Of a stretch of DNA of 64,000 bases, positions 17,876-27,394 are shown piece after piece (positions within the stretch are counted from its first letter, which is position 1; each line of letters opens with the position of its first letter). The translations under genes and the position numbers were made by a program. The stretch lies in the NCBI GenBank assembly GCA_002452815.1, contig DKFM01000014.1, positions 1 to 64,000 of the forward strand, in the 5' to 3' direction. The notes under the pieces were generated by a model. That model made no database searches. It saw only the letters and a list, made by a program, of their open reading frames with translations, and was not told the DNA's origin. This stretch comes from Rhodobacteraceae bacterium UBA6796. Its GTDB lineage: Bacteria > Pseudomonadota > Alphaproteobacteria > Rhodobacterales > Rhodobacteraceae.

Positions 17876-19186
17876 ATGCCAGATCTGTTCGACTCCCCCT
17901 CGGCGCCAGAGGCCACACCGGCCCACCGCCCGCTTGCGGACCGCCTGCGCCCGCAGCACCTTTCCGAGGTGATCGGACAGGAACATGTGCTTGGCCCCGA
18001 GGGGCCGCTGGGGGCAATGCTGGCGGCGGGTTCGCTCAGCTCGCTCATCCTCTGGGGTCCGCCCGGCGTCGGCAAGACCACGATCGCCCGGCTGCTGGCA
18101 TCGGAAACCGACCGCGCCTTTGTGCCGATCTCGGCGATCTTCACGGGCGTGCCGGAACTGCGCAAGGTGTTCGAAGCCGCCAAGCTGCGCTTTGCCCAAG
18201 GCCGCGGCACGCTGCTGTTCGTCGACGAAATCCACCGTTTCAACAAGGCGCAACAGGACAGCTTCCTGCCCTATATGGAGGACGGCACGATCTTGCTGGT
18301 CGGCGCCACCACCGAAAACCCGAGTTTCGAGCTGAACGCCGCCGTGCTGAGCCGCGCGCAGGTGATCGTGCTGGAACGGCTGAGCCTGGCCGATCTGGAA
18401 CGGCTGGCGCAGCGGGCCGAACAGGTGCTGGGCCGGGCGCTGCCGCTGAAAGCCCCCGCCCGCGAGGCGCTGCTGGAGATGGCCGATGGCGACGGGCGCG
18501 CGGCGCTGAACCTGATCGAGCAGGTGATGGCCTGGAAGCTGCAGGCTCCGCTGGATACGCAGGCGCTGTCGACCCGGCTGATGCGGCGCGCGGCGAAATA
18601 CGACAAGTCGGGGGATGAGCATTACAACCTGATTTCGGCGCTGCATAAATCGGTGCGCGGATCGGACCCGGACGCGGCGCTTTACTGGTTTTCGCGGATG
18701 CTGGAGGGGGGCGAGGACCCGCGCTATCTGGCGCGGCGTTTCGTGCGCATGGCGGTGGAAGACATCGGTCTGGCCGATCCGCAGGCGCAGACGCATGCGC
18801 TGCACGCCTGGGAGGTCTATGAACGTCTGGGCAGCCCCGAGGGCGAGTTGGCGCTGGCGCAGACCGTGATCTACCTGGCGCTCGCGCCGAAATCGAATGC
18901 GGGCTACATGGCCTACAAGATGGCGCGCGCCGAGGCGCGGCGCTCGGGCTCGGAGCCGCCGCCCAAGCATATTCTGAACGCGCCGACCAAACTGATGGAA
19001 AAGCAGGGTTATGGCGCGGGCTATGCCTATGACCATGATGCCGAAGACGGGTTCTCGGGGCAGAACTATTTCCCCGAAACGATGAAGCGCCCGGTGCTGT
19101 ACAGCCCGGTCGAGCGCGGCTTCGAGCGCGAGCTGAAGAAGCGCGTCGAGTGGTTCGCAAAGCTGCGCGAGAAGCGCAACGGTTGA
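17876..19186 (+). CDS. rarA: Replication-associated recombination protein A (RarA/MgsA)
   Basis: The 436-residue AAA+ ATPase has Walker A G-P-P-G-V-G-K-T-T at 61-69, Walker B L-L-F-V-D-E-I-H at 113-120 and sensor G-A-T-T-E-N-P-S-F-E near 142. It is related to clamp-loader subunits and works at stalled forks. The N-terminal S-x-R-L-R-P style segment is R-P-L-A-D-R-L-R-P-Q. The ribosome binding site is weak. It heads a run with crcB, a pseudouridine synthase, a HAD phosphatase and an ATP12 homologue. Confidence 0.93.
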   Translation: MPDLFDSPSAPEATPAHRPLADRLRPQHLSEVIGQEHVLGPEGPLGAMLAAGSLSSLILWGPPGVGKTTIARLLASETDRAFVPISAIFTGVPELRKVFEAAKLRFAQGRGTLLFVDEIHRFNKAQQDSFLPYMEDGTILLVGATTENPSFELNAAVLSRAQVIVLERLSLADLERLAQRAEQVLGRALPLKAPAREALLEMADGDGRAALNLIEQVMAWKLQAPLDTQALSTRLMRRAAKYDKSGDEHYNLISALHKSVRGSDPDAALYWFSRMLEGGEDPRYLARRFVRMAVEDIGLADPQAQTHALHAWEVYERLGSPEGELALAQTVIYLALAPKSNAGYMAYKMARAEARRSGSEPPPKHILNAPTKLMEKQGYGAGYAYDHDAEDGFSGQNYFPETMKRPVLYSPVERGFERELKKRVEWFAKLREKRNG

Positions 19187-19217
19187 CATTTCACGCCCGT
19201 CCGGCAAGGAAGGCCGC

Positions 19218-19595
19218 ATGATCCAGACCCTTCTGACCGTCGCCCTTGGGGGCGCCCTGGGTGCCTCCGGGCGCTATCTTGTGAACGTCGGCCTGCCGCG
19301 GCTGCTCGGGCACGGGTTTCCCTATGCCACGATGTTCGTGAATGTCGTCGGCAGCTTCGCGATGGGGGTGATCGTGGTCGTTCTGGCGCAGAAATCGGGC
19401 ACCCGCTTCGCACCGTTTCTGATGACCGGGGTTCTGGGCGGCTTCACCACCTTTTCTGCCTTCTCGCTGGATGCTGCCAAACTCTACGAGGCGGGCCAGC
19501 TGGCCACCGCCGCGGGCTATGTGATCGGCTCGGTCGTGCTGGCGCTGGCGGCGCTGTTTGCGGGAATGGCCTTTGCACGCGGGTTTTTCGCATGA
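19218..19595 (+). CDS. crcB: Fluoride channel CrcB/Fluc
   Basis: The 125-residue membrane protein has four hydrophobic helices with G-G-A-L-G-A-S-G-R-Y, F-V-N-V-V-G-S-F-A-M-G and G-G-F-T-T-F-S-A-F-S, the last containing pore residues of Fluc channels. It exports fluoride as a dual-topology dimer. No fluoride riboswitch fits in the 31 bases before it. It overlaps the next gene by ATGA. Confidence 0.93.
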   Translation: MIQTLLTVALGGALGASGRYLVNVGLPRLLGHGFPYATMFVNVVGSFAMGVIVVVLAQKSGTRFAPFLMTGVLGGFTTFSAFSLDAAKLYEAGQLATAAGYVIGSVVLALAALFAGMAFARGFFA

Positions 19596-20653
19596 GCAGT
19601 GTTCAGATCGTCAAAGTCACCGAGGCTGAGGGCGAACAGCGCCTTGACCGCTGGCTGAAAAAGAAATTCCCGCAGGTGACGCAGGGCGCGGTCGAAAAGA
19701 TGTGCCGCACCGGGCAGCTGCGCGTCGATGGCGGCCGGGTCAAGGCCAATACCCGCGTGGCACCGGGGCAAGAGGTGCGCATCCCGCCGCTGCCTGCGCC
19801 CGAAACCGCCCCCAACCGCAGCGCCGAGCGGCGCGAGCGCACGACGATCTCGCCCGCCGATGAAAAGATGATCCAGGCCTGCGTGCTGTGGAAGGACGAA
19901 CATATCATCGCGCTGAACAAGCCTCCGGGGCTGCCCAGCCAGGGCGGCTCGGGGCAGGGGGATCGGCATGTCGATGGTCTGCTGGATGCGCTGAAATTCG
20001 GCTACAAGGATCGGCCGAAGATGGTGCATCGGCTCGACAAGGACACCTCGGGCGTGCTGCTGCTGGCGCGCACCGACCGGATCGCGCGCGCCCTGTCCGA
20101 GGCGTTCCGGCTGAAGACCACGCGCAAGATCTATTGGGCCGTGGTCGCGGGCGTGCCGACGCCGAAGATGGGCACGGTGCGCTTTGGCCTGATGAAGGCG
20201 CCGGGCCATGGCCGCGGCGGCGAGGGCGAAAAGATGATCTGCATTCATCCCGCCAAGCTGGGCGACCACCCCGAGGCGAAGCGCGCCACCACCGATTATG
20301 CGGTGCTGGATGCCTTGGGGTCGCGGGCGGCCTGGGTTGCGCTGGTGCCGATCACCGGGCGCACGCATCAGCTGCGCGCGCATATGGCCGAACTGGGCCA
20401 CCCGATCGTGGGCGACGGCAAATATGGCGGCAGTGGCCAGGAAAATCTGGGCGATGGCTGGGGGGCGCAGCTGGGCGGCGACATCAGCCGCAAGCTGCAC
20501 CTGCATGCCCGCACGATCAGCTTCGATCATCCGATCACCAAGAAACGCATCACCATCACCGCGCCCCTGCCCGACCACATGGCGCGGACCTGGAAAACGC
20601 TGGGATGGGAGCCCAATGACGTGCCCGCCGATCCGTTCGAGGACGAGGCATGA
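19592..20653 (+). CDS. RluA-family 23S rRNA pseudouridine synthase (RluC/RluD type)
   Basis: The 353-residue protein has an N-terminal S4 RNA-binding domain (about 15-70) and a catalytic domain with H-R-L-D-K-D-T-S-G at 146-154, whose Asp (149) is the nucleophile. G-R-T-H-Q-L-R-A-H-M lies near 256. It isomerises uridines in 23S rRNA; RluC and RluD specificities cannot be separated with confidence. ATGA overlaps link it to both neighbours. Confidence 0.88.
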   Translation: MSSVQIVKVTEAEGEQRLDRWLKKKFPQVTQGAVEKMCRTGQLRVDGGRVKANTRVAPGQEVRIPPLPAPETAPNRSAERRERTTISPADEKMIQACVLWKDEHIIALNKPPGLPSQGGSGQGDRHVDGLLDALKFGYKDRPKMVHRLDKDTSGVLLLARTDRIARALSEAFRLKTTRKIYWAVVAGVPTPKMGTVRFGLMKAPGHGRGGEGEKMICIHPAKLGDHPEAKRATTDYAVLDALGSRAAWVALVPITGRTHQLRAHMAELGHPIVGDGKYGGSGQENLGDGWGAQLGGDISRKLHLHARTISFDHPITKKRITITAPLPDHMARTWKTLGWEPNDVPADPFEDEA

Positions 20654-21315
20654 AGCTGATCGTCTTTGATGTCGACGGCACGATTTCGGACAGCCAGGCG
20701 CATATCCTGCACGCGATGTCGCTGGGGTTCGAGGCGGTCGGGGCCGATATGCCCGGGCGCGAAGCGGTACTGTCCATCGTCGGCCTGTCGCTGCCCGAGG
20801 CGGTGGCGCGGCTGGCCCCGGATCTGGACGCGACCACGCAGGCCGCCATCGTCGCCGCCTACAAGGACAGCTACATGAACAGCCGTGCGGCCAGCCCGGC
20901 GCCGCTTTACCCGGGCGCCGGTGATCTGCTGCACCGTCTGGCAGGGCGCGAGGATTGCCTTCTGGGCGTGGCCACCGGCAAATCGCGGCGCGGCCTGAAT
21001 GCGCTGCTGGCGCATCACGGGCTGGAGGGGATTTTCAGCACCCGCCAGGTCGCCGATAACCACCCGTCGAAACCGCATCCGGCGATGCTGTTCGAAGCGC
21101 TGGCCGAAACCGGGATCGCGGCGCGCGATGCGGTGATGATCGGCGATACCAGCTATGACATCGACATGGCGCGCGCGGCGGGGATGCCCTCGATCGGCGT
21201 CAGTTGGGGCTATCATCCGGTGGCGGATTTGCGGACCTCGGGCGCGGGACGGATCGTGACCGATTTCACCGCGCTGGAGGCGGCACTGGCGGAGTTTCTG
21301 GGAGAAGGCGCATGA
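20650..21315 (+). CDS. HAD-superfamily hydrolase, phosphoglycolate-phosphatase-like
   Basis: The 221-residue protein has motif I D-V-D-G-T near residues 7-11, a helical cap, motif II around G-V-A-T-G-K-S, a K in S-K-P-H-P, and motif IV G-D-T-S-Y-D-I-D-M-A. This is the HAD subfamily IA layout. The substrate is unknown; phosphoglycolate or a similar small phosphoester is possible. It is translationally coupled to its neighbours by ATGA overlaps. Confidence 0.85.
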   Translation: MKLIVFDVDGTISDSQAHILHAMSLGFEAVGADMPGREAVLSIVGLSLPEAVARLAPDLDATTQAAIVAAYKDSYMNSRAASPAPLYPGAGDLLHRLAGREDCLLGVATGKSRRGLNALLAHHGLEGIFSTRQVADNHPSKPHPAMLFEALAETGIAARDAVMIGDTSYDIDMARAAGMPSIGVSWGYHPVADLRTSGAGRIVTDFTALEAALAEFLGEGA

Positions 21316-22022
21316 GCAACTGGGTGGCGAAACGGTTCTGGAAAGCGGCAACGGTGACCGAGGCCGAAGGCGGCTTTGGCGTTGCGCTGGACGGCCGGGC
21401 GGTGAAAACCCCGGCCAAGGCGCCGCTGATCGTGCCCTCGCGCGCGCTGGCCGAGGCGATTGCCGCCGAATGGGATGCCCAGGTCGAAAAGATTGATCCG
21501 GGCAGCATGCCGGTGACGCGCGGTGCCAATGCGGCGATCGACAAGGTGCGCACGCAGCATGCAGAGGTGGCCGCGCTGATCGCCGAATATGGCGGTACCG
21601 ATCTGCTGTGCTACCGCGCCGAGGCGCCCGAGGCGCTGATCGCGCGGCAGGCGGCAGCCTGGGACCCGCTGCTTGACTGGGCCGAGACGGTGCTGGGCGC
21701 GCGGTTGACGGTCACGCAGGGCGTGGTTCCCGTGGCGCAGCCCGCGGCAGCGCAGGCCGCGCTGTCGGCGCGGGTTGCGGCGCTGGATGCGTTCGAGCTG
21801 GCCGCGCTGCACGATCTGGTGGGCATCACGGGCTCGCTGGTGCTGGGGCTGGCGGTGGCTTTGGGGCGGCTGGATGCTGCGACGGCCTGGGATCTGGCAC
21901 GGATTGACGAGGCCTGGCAGATCGAACACTGGGGCGCCGATGACGAAGCCGAAGCACAGGCCGCGCTCAAACGCGAGGCGCTGCTGGCGGCTGAACGATT
22001 CTGGGCGCTGCATCACAGCTGA
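21312..22022 (+). CDS. ATP12 family F1-ATPase assembly chaperone
   Basis: The 236-residue protein has the ATP12 pattern: K-R-F-W-K near the start, D-G-R-x-V-K-T-P-A-K, then P-S-R-A-L-A-E-A-I-A-A-E-W-D and D-P-L-L-D-W. ATP12 binds the F1 alpha subunit during assembly in mitochondria and many alphaproteobacteria. The ATG at 21312 overlaps the upstream stop; an upstream in-frame extension inside the HAD gene is rejected. Confidence 0.85.
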   Translation: MSNWVAKRFWKAATVTEAEGGFGVALDGRAVKTPAKAPLIVPSRALAEAIAAEWDAQVEKIDPGSMPVTRGANAAIDKVRTQHAEVAALIAEYGGTDLLCYRAEAPEALIARQAAAWDPLLDWAETVLGARLTVTQGVVPVAQPAAAQAALSARVAALDAFELAALHDLVGITGSLVLGLAVALGRLDAATAWDLARIDEAWQIEHWGADDEAEAQAALKREALLAAERFWALHHS

Positions 22023-22239
22023 GGGGCGATCTTCGCAACCTGCCCGATTTTGGTCAATTCGCGGGCATTTGCCTGCTGTGTAGGCAGGGGTTCCCGCGTA
22101 ATGAAACAAGTGGCCTTGACCTTCTTTGATCAATTGGCCCAAACTCCGGGCACTAGGGGATAAACCTCATAGACGTTCCAGGCCCGCAAAGGGCGCAGAA
22201 CCGTCCCATGACAGGACGGCAACTCAGGAAGAGGTAAAT
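22023..22239. promoter_or_regulatory. Upstream region of bztA
   Basis: This 217-base spacer holds a TTGACC box at 22116-22121 without a good -10 at standard spacing, and an 8-base palindrome TTGATCAA at 22126-22133. A nitrogen-responsive promoter would be expected for this operon, but I cannot identify a convincing sigma-54 site. Confidence 0.3.
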
Positions 22240-23256
22240 ATGAAAAAATCCGTATTTCTCGGCACGCTCGCGGTCGCCGGCCTTTCGGCAGGGATCGCTG
22301 CGGCGAGCACGCTTGACGAGGTCAAGGCGCGCGGCGAGCTGAACTGCGGCGTGAACACCGGCCTTGTGGGCTTTGCCGCCCCCGATGCCAACGGGAACTG
22401 GTCGGGCTTCGACGTGGCGATCTGCAAGGCCGTCGCCGCCGCCGTGCTGGGCGACGCCTCGAAAGTCAAATATGTGCCGACCACCGGTCAGACCCGCTTC
22501 ACCGCGCTGGCTTCGGGCGAAATCGACATGCTGTCGCGCAACTCGACCTGGACCTTCTCGCGCGATACCGACCTGAAGCTCGATTTCGTCGGCGTGAACT
22601 ACTACGACGGTCAGGGCTTCATGGTCCGCAAGGATCTGGGCGTGACCTCGGCCAAGGAACTGGACGGCGCTTCGGTCTGTATCCAGACCGGCACCACCAC
22701 CGAACTGAACCTGGCGGACTTCTTCAAAGCCAACAACATGAGCTACCAGCCGATCACCATCGACAGCAACGCCGAGGGTGAGCAGCAGTATCTGGCGGGT
22801 GCCTGCGACGCCTATACCACCGACGCGTCGGGTCTGGCCGCAACCCGTGCCGCTTTCGCGGACCCGGAAAACCACATCATCCTTCCCGAGATCATCTCGA
22901 AAGAGCCGCTCGGGCCGGCCGTGCGTCATGGCGACAACCAGTGGGGCGATATCGTCCGCTGGACGCTGAACGCGCTGATCGCTGCCGAAGAATACGGCGT
23001 GACCTCGGCCAATGTGGATGAGCTGGCCAAAGGCACCGAGAACCCGGAAATCAACCGCCTGCTGGGCGTTGAAGGGGATCTGGGCGCAATGACCGGCCTG
23101 GACAAGGACTGGGCGCTGCGCGCGATCAAAGCTGGCGGCAACTACGGCGAAATCTTCGCCGCGACCATCGGCGAATCGACCCCGATCGGTCTGGCCCGCG
23201 GCCTGAACGCGCAATGGACGCAGGGCGGCCTGCTCTACACGCCGCCGTTCCGCTAA
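22240..23256 (+). CDS. bztA: Periplasmic glutamate/glutamine/aspartate/asparagine-binding protein
   Basis: The 338-residue protein has a Sec signal peptide (basic start, hydrophobic core, A-A-A-S near residue 22) and the family-3 solute-binding fold: L-D-E-V-K-A-R-G-E-L-N-C-G-V and S-G-F-D-V-A-I-C-K-A. It matches the BztA/AapJ type that takes up acidic amino acids and their amides. The ATG at 22240 has AGGAAGAGG upstream; the ORF extension is rejected because it hides the signal peptide. Confidence 0.93.
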   Translation: MKKSVFLGTLAVAGLSAGIAAASTLDEVKARGELNCGVNTGLVGFAAPDANGNWSGFDVAICKAVAAAVLGDASKVKYVPTTGQTRFTALASGEIDMLSRNSTWTFSRDTDLKLDFVGVNYYDGQGFMVRKDLGVTSAKELDGASVCIQTGTTTELNLADFFKANNMSYQPITIDSNAEGEQQYLAGACDAYTTDASGLAATRAAFADPENHIILPEIISKEPLGPAVRHGDNQWGDIVRWTLNALIAAEEYGVTSANVDELAKGTENPEINRLLGVEGDLGAMTGLDKDWALRAIKAGGNYGEIFAATIGESTPIGLARGLNAQWTQGGLLYTPPFR

Positions 23257-23269
23257 TCTGATATCGGTA

Positions 23270-23297
23270 GGGGCGTCCCGGGAAACCGGGGCGCCCC
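23270..23297 (+). other. Hairpin between bztA and bztB
   Basis: GGGGCG-T-CCCGG pairs with CCGGG-G-CGCCCC around a GAAA tetraloop. There is no T run. Such hairpins after binding-protein genes commonly protect the upstream mRNA so that binding protein exceeds permease; this is inferred here. Confidence 0.6.
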
Positions 23298-23396
23298 GCC
23301 ACATTCGAAGAAATGACCTGCACGCGGGGCCGCAGTCGCGAGATCCCAACACATGGGCAAAAGCCCGGACGCGTGACAGGAACAGGGGAAGCAACA

Positions 23397-24662
23397 ATGA
23401 CTAGCGCATCGGATGCGCCGGAACCCGGGTTCCGGCTCAGTCAGCTCATTTACGATACGCGTTACCGGTCGCTGACGATTCAGGTCGTCACCTTCATTCT
23501 GGTAATGGCAGGGGTGGCATGGCTGATCGACAACACGGTCCAGAACCTCAATCAGCTCGGCAAGGACTTCAACTTCAGTTTCCTGACCAACCGGGCGGGC
23601 TATGACATTGGTCAGCAGCTGATTCCCTATACCAATGACAACACGCACGCGCGGGCAATGCTGGTGGGCTTGCTCAACACGTTGTGGGTGTCGGTGCTGG
23701 GCTGTGCGACAGCAACGGTGATCGGCGTGGTCGTCGGCGTGCTGCGGTTGTCCAACAACTGGCTCGTGAGCCGTCTGATGACGGTCTATGTCGAGACCTT
23801 CCGCAACATTCCGGTGTTGCTGTGGATTCTGGTGTCGCTGGCGCTGCTGACAGAGCTGACGCCGGCGCCGAACGCGTACAAGATCAATCCCGCAACCGGC
23901 GAGGCGGCGGCCAGCATGTGGCTGTTCGATTCGATCGCCCCGACCAACCGTTATACTGCGGTGCCGTCGATCGAGTTCACCCACGGGCTGGGTGCGATCG
24001 ACACGCCTTTCGCGCCGATTTCGCTGAACTTCCTGCTGATCGCGGCGGTTCTGATCGGGTCGGTCTGGCTCAACCGGCGTGTGCGGCACCATGCGCATCA
24101 GGTGCAGGACGCAACTGGCGTGCGGCCCACAACCTGGTGGAAGAGCCTGCTGATCCTGGTGGGGCCGGTGGTCGTCGTGGCACTGGCGCTGGGGTTCCGC
24201 CTGAACGAACCCGAACTGAAGGGCTTCAACTTCGTGGGCGGCCTGAATGTGTCGAACGCCTTCGTGGCGCTGTGGCTGGGGCTGTCGATCTACACCGGCG
24301 CCTTCATCGCCGAGATCGTGCGCGCGGGGATTCTGGCCGTGTCCAAGGGGCAGACCGAGGCCGCCTTCGCACTGGGCCTGCGCCCGAACCGCACGATGAG
24401 CCTGGTGATCCTGCCGCAGGCGCTGCGGGTGATCGTGCCGCCGCTGATTTCGCAATTCCTCAACCTGACCAAGAACTCGTCGCTGGCCATCGCGGTGGGC
24501 TACATGGATCTGCGCGGAACGCTGGGGGGGATCACGCTCAACCAGACCGGGCGCGAACTTGAGGCGATCTTGCTGATGATGCTGATTTACCTGCTGATTT
24601 CGCTGACGATTTCCGGGTTGATGAATATCTACAACAACACCGTCAAGCTGAAGGAGCGCTGA
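23397..24662 (+). CDS. bztB: Amino-acid ABC transporter permease BztB
   Basis: The 421-residue membrane protein has an N-terminal helix, the HisM-type permease core and an inserted middle segment. The EAA-like loop is near A-F-A-L-G-L-R-P-N-R-T-M-S-L-V-I-L-P-Q-A. Its length fits the large BztB/AapQ permeases. The start follows GGGGAAGCAACA; an upstream extension of 28 codons is rejected. bztC follows after one base. Confidence 0.92.
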   Translation: MTSASDAPEPGFRLSQLIYDTRYRSLTIQVVTFILVMAGVAWLIDNTVQNLNQLGKDFNFSFLTNRAGYDIGQQLIPYTNDNTHARAMLVGLLNTLWVSVLGCATATVIGVVVGVLRLSNNWLVSRLMTVYVETFRNIPVLLWILVSLALLTELTPAPNAYKINPATGEAAASMWLFDSIAPTNRYTAVPSIEFTHGLGAIDTPFAPISLNFLLIAAVLIGSVWLNRRVRHHAHQVQDATGVRPTTWWKSLLILVGPVVVVALALGFRLNEPELKGFNFVGGLNVSNAFVALWLGLSIYTGAFIAEIVRAGILAVSKGQTEAAFALGLRPNRTMSLVILPQALRVIVPPLISQFLNLTKNSSLAIAVGYMDLRGTLGGITLNQTGRELEAILLMMLIYLLISLTISGLMNIYNNTVKLKER

Positions 24663-24663
24663 G

Positions 24664-25980
24664 ATGAGCGATACACACGCCCAATCGACCGCCTTCGTCC
24701 GCGAGACGATGCTGCCCGCAAAACCGGCCCCCGTCACCCAGACCGGGGCGGTGCGCTGGCTGCGCGAAAACCTGTTCTCGGGGCCGGTCAACACGGCCCT
24801 GACCCTGATCGGCCTGTTCTTCGTCTATACGCTGGTGACGCATTTCTACCCGTGGTTCCGCCACTCGGTGTGGAATGCCAATTCGATGGCCGAATGCCGC
24901 GCGGCGATCACGGCCAGCTTCGGCGACGGCGCGACCGGCGCCTGCTGGGCAATGATCCGCGAGCGTTGGCACCAGTTCATCTTCGGCTTCTACCCGCCGG
25001 AACTGTATTGGCGCCCGATTGCCGTCTTCGTGCTGCTGTTCGTGGCGCTGGCGCCGGTGCTGTTCACCCATCTGCCGCGCATTCTGCTGTGCTTTTCGGT
25101 GGTCTATCCGCTGGTCGCGATCTGGCTGCTTTGGGGCGGTTCGATCTGGCCGGTGACGATGGTCGCCGTGGGCTTCGTGCTGGGCTGGCTGATGCTGCGT
25201 CTGCTGTCCGGGGTCGGTTCGATCCTGGCGATCGTCGCGGCGGTTGTGGTGCCGGTGCTGTTCTGGGTCTTTGCCGTCGGGCCGCTTGACGATGCACTGA
25301 CCTCGGTTCTGCCGCTGGCAATCGAACCCGTCGCCTCGGACCGTTTCGGTGGCTTCCTGCTGGCGATCACCATTGGTGTGGGCGGCATCGTGATGTCGCT
25401 GCCGCTGGGGGTCATTCTGGCGCTGGGGCGGCAGTCGAACATGTTCCTGATCAAGACCTTCTCGGTGATCTTCATCGAGTTCATCCGGGGCGTGCCGCTG
25501 ATCACCCTGCTGTTCGTCGCCAGCTTGCTGCTGAACTACTTCCTGCCGCCGGGGACGAACTTCGACATCATCCTGCGGGTGATGATTCTGGTGACCCTGT
25601 TCGCCGCGGCCTATATCGCCGAGGTGATCCGGGGCGGCCTGGCCGCCCTGCCGCGCGGGCAATACGAGGCCGCCGATGCACTGGGGCTGGATTACTGGAA
25701 GGCGCAGCGGCTGATCATTCTGCCGCAGGCGCTGAAAATCTCGATCCCGGGGATCGTGTCGACCTTCATCGGCATGTTCAAGGACACGACGCTGGTCACC
25801 TTCGTGGGGCTGTTCGATCCGCTCAAGGGCATCCCGGACTTCATCCGCGCCGACTTCAACTGGAAAGGGATCTACTGGGAACCCTTCATCTTCGTCGGCA
25901 CCATCTTCTTCATCCTCAACTTCAGCATGTCGCGTTACTCGATGTATCTTGAGCGCAAGCTGAAGCGTGACCACCGTTAA
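24664..25980 (+). CDS. bztC: Amino-acid ABC transporter permease BztC
   Basis: The 438-residue permease has extra N-terminal hydrophobic helices and a C-terminal HisM-like domain with [11 protein letters not shown] and I-I-L-P-Q-A-L-K. BztB and BztC form a heterodimeric channel. The start lies just after the bztB stop, so coupling is likely. Confidence 0.92.
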   Translation: MSDTHAQSTAFVRETMLPAKPAPVTQTGAVRWLRENLFSGPVNTALTLIGLFFVYTLVTHFYPWFRHSVWNANSMAECRAAITASFGDGATGACWAMIRERWHQFIFGFYPPELYWRPIAVFVLLFVALAPVLFTHLPRILLCFSVVYPLVAIWLLWGGSIWPVTMVAVGFVLGWLMLRLLSGVGSILAIVAAVVVPVLFWVFAVGPLDDALTSVLPLAIEPVASDRFGGFLLAITIGVGGIVMSLPLGVILALGRQSNMFLIKTFSVIFIEFIRGVPLITLLFVASLLLNYFLPPGTNFDIILRVMILVTLFAAAYIAEVIRGGLAALPRGQYEAADALGLDYWKAQRLIILPQALKISIPGIVSTFIGMFKDTTLVTFVGLFDPLKGIPDFIRADFNWKGIYWEPFIFVGTIFFILNFSMSRYSMYLERKLKRDHR

Positions 25981-25990
25981 GGAGCAGCCC

Positions 25991-26782
25991 ATGACGGAGC
26001 CGCATTTCGAGCGTGATATCGACCGCAGCCACATGCAGGTGTCGGACGAAATCGCCATTCAGATCAACAAGATGAACAAATGGTATGGGCAGTTTCATGT
26101 TCTGCGGGACATCGACCTGACCGTGAACCGCGGCGAGCGGATCGTGATTGCCGGACCCTCGGGTTCGGGCAAGTCGACGCTGATCCGCTGCATCAACCGG
26201 CTGGAGGAACACCAGTCCGGGCAGATCATCGTCGATGGCACCGAACTGACCTCGGACCTCAAGAACATCGACAAGGTGCGGTCCGAAGTCGGGATGGTGT
26301 TCCAGCACTTCAACCTGTTCCCGCATCTGACGATCCTGGAAAACTGCACGCTGGCCCCGATCTGGGTGCGCAAGGTGCCGAAGAAAGAGGCCGAGGAAAC
26401 GGCGATGCATTTCCTCGAAAAGGTCAAGATCCCGGAACAGGCGCATAAATACCCCGGCATGTTGTCGGGCGGTCAGCAGCAGCGTGTGGCGATCGCGCGC
26501 TCGCTGTGCATGAAGCCGCGGATCATGCTGTTCGACGAGCCGACCTCGGCGCTGGACCCCGAGATGATCAAGGAGGTTCTGGACACGATGATCGAGCTGG
26601 CCGAAGAGGGCATGACCATGCTGTGCGTGACGCATGAGATGGGCTTTGCGCAGGCCGTGGCGAACCGCGTTATCTTCATGGACCAGGGCCAGATCGTCGA
26701 GCAGAACAACCCGCACGACTTCTTCCACAACCCGCAATCGGATCGCACCAAGCTGTTCCTGAGCCAGATTCTGGGACACTGA
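25991..26782 (+). CDS. bztD: Amino-acid ABC transporter ATPase BztD
   Basis: The 263-residue ATPase has Walker [10 protein letters not shown] at 55-63, the Q-loop region M-V-F-Q-H-F, signature L-S-G-G-Q-Q-Q-R and Walker [11 protein letters not shown]. It energises uptake through BztB and BztC. The ATG at 25991 is taken because AAGGAG stands just before it. Confidence 0.93.
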   Translation: MTEPHFERDIDRSHMQVSDEIAIQINKMNKWYGQFHVLRDIDLTVNRGERIVIAGPSGSGKSTLIRCINRLEEHQSGQIIVDGTELTSDLKNIDKVRSEVGMVFQHFNLFPHLTILENCTLAPIWVRKVPKKEAEETAMHFLEKVKIPEQAHKYPGMLSGGQQQRVAIARSLCMKPRIMLFDEPTSALDPEMIKEVLDTMIELAEEGMTMLCVTHEMGFAQAVANRVIFMDQGQIVEQNNPHDFFHNPQSDRTKLFLSQILGH

Positions 26783-26797
26783 GCGGGGATGATCGTG

Positions 26798-26842
26798 CCG
26801 GGGGCTCTGCCCCCGGACCCCCGGAGTATTTTCGTCAAGAAG
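26798..26842 (+). repeat. Dispersed hairpin element, copy A
   Basis: CCGGGGG (26798-26804) and CCCCCGG (26810-26816) form a hairpin, followed by ACCCCCGGAGTATTTTCG and TCAAGAAGAAG. The same layout recurs at 45802-45855, so this is a repeated intergenic module rather than a chance hairpin. Confidence 0.6.
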
Positions 26843-26870
26843 AAGGGGCTGCGGTGACGCGGCCCCTTTT
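26843..26870. terminator. Bidirectional terminator between bztD and the SixA gene
   Basis: AAGGGGC-T-GCG pairs with CGC-G-GCCCCTT around GTGA, with TTTTG on the plus side and A-rich sequence (AAGAAGAA) before it. It can end bztD transcription and also the minus-strand operon that stops at 26873. Confidence 0.7.
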
Positions 26871-26872
26871 GT

Positions 26873-27394
26873 TTACTTGCCGCGGTTCGAGGGGGTGAAG
26901 AAATCCAGCACCGATCCGGTGCCCGGTTGCAGATCGGCCCAGCTGGCGATCTGGAAATCCACGATCAGCGTGGCGCAGGTCGGGTATTTGCGGAAATCCG
27001 GGTCGTAGATCGGACGTGCGGGCAGCGAAGCGGCGAATTCCGCGATGCCGGGATTGTGGCCGATCATCATCACCGTTGCCTGGGTGGCAGTTTTCAGCGC
27101 CGCCAGCATCGCGGCCGGGTCGGCATGATACAGGTCGTCGCGGTAATGCACATCGGGCCGCGTCTCGATCACGGCGCTGGCGACCTGATCCCAGGTTTCG
27201 CGGGTGCGCAGCGCGGTGGAACACAGCACCTCTTCCGGTTCCAGCCCGCGCGAGGCCAGGAAATCCCCCAGTTCCCGGGCCGCGACCCGGCCGCGCGCAT
27301 TCAGCGGGCGGGCATGATCGGACATCAGCGGGTCGTCCCAGCTTGATTTCGCATGGCGCGTCAGGATCAGGCGGTGGTGTCCGGGGGGTGTCAT
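26873..27394 (-). CDS. sixA: SixA-type phosphohistidine phosphatase
   Basis: The 173-residue protein belongs to the histidine-phosphatase superfamily: R13-H14 in L-T-R-H-A-K-S-S-W and a second catalytic His in G-H-N-P-G. SixA proteins remove phosphate from histidine on phosphotransfer proteins such as ArcB or PTS-Ntr components. The ATG at 27394 overlaps the upstream stop (ATGA), so the longer reading frame is rejected. It is the last gene of the argB run. Confidence 0.8.
   Translation of the reverse strand: MTPPGHHRLILTRHAKSSWDDPLMSDHARPLNARGRVAARELGDFLASRGLEPEEVLCSTALRTRETWDQVASAVIETRPDVHYRDDLYHADPAAMLAALKTATQATVMMIGHNPGIAEFAASLPARPIYDPDFRKYPTCATLIVDFQIASWADLQPGTGSVLDFFTPSNRGK

Noticed and set aside
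19187..19217. Fluoride riboswitch before crcB
   Set aside because: Only 31 bases separate rarA and crcB, too few for the aptamer.
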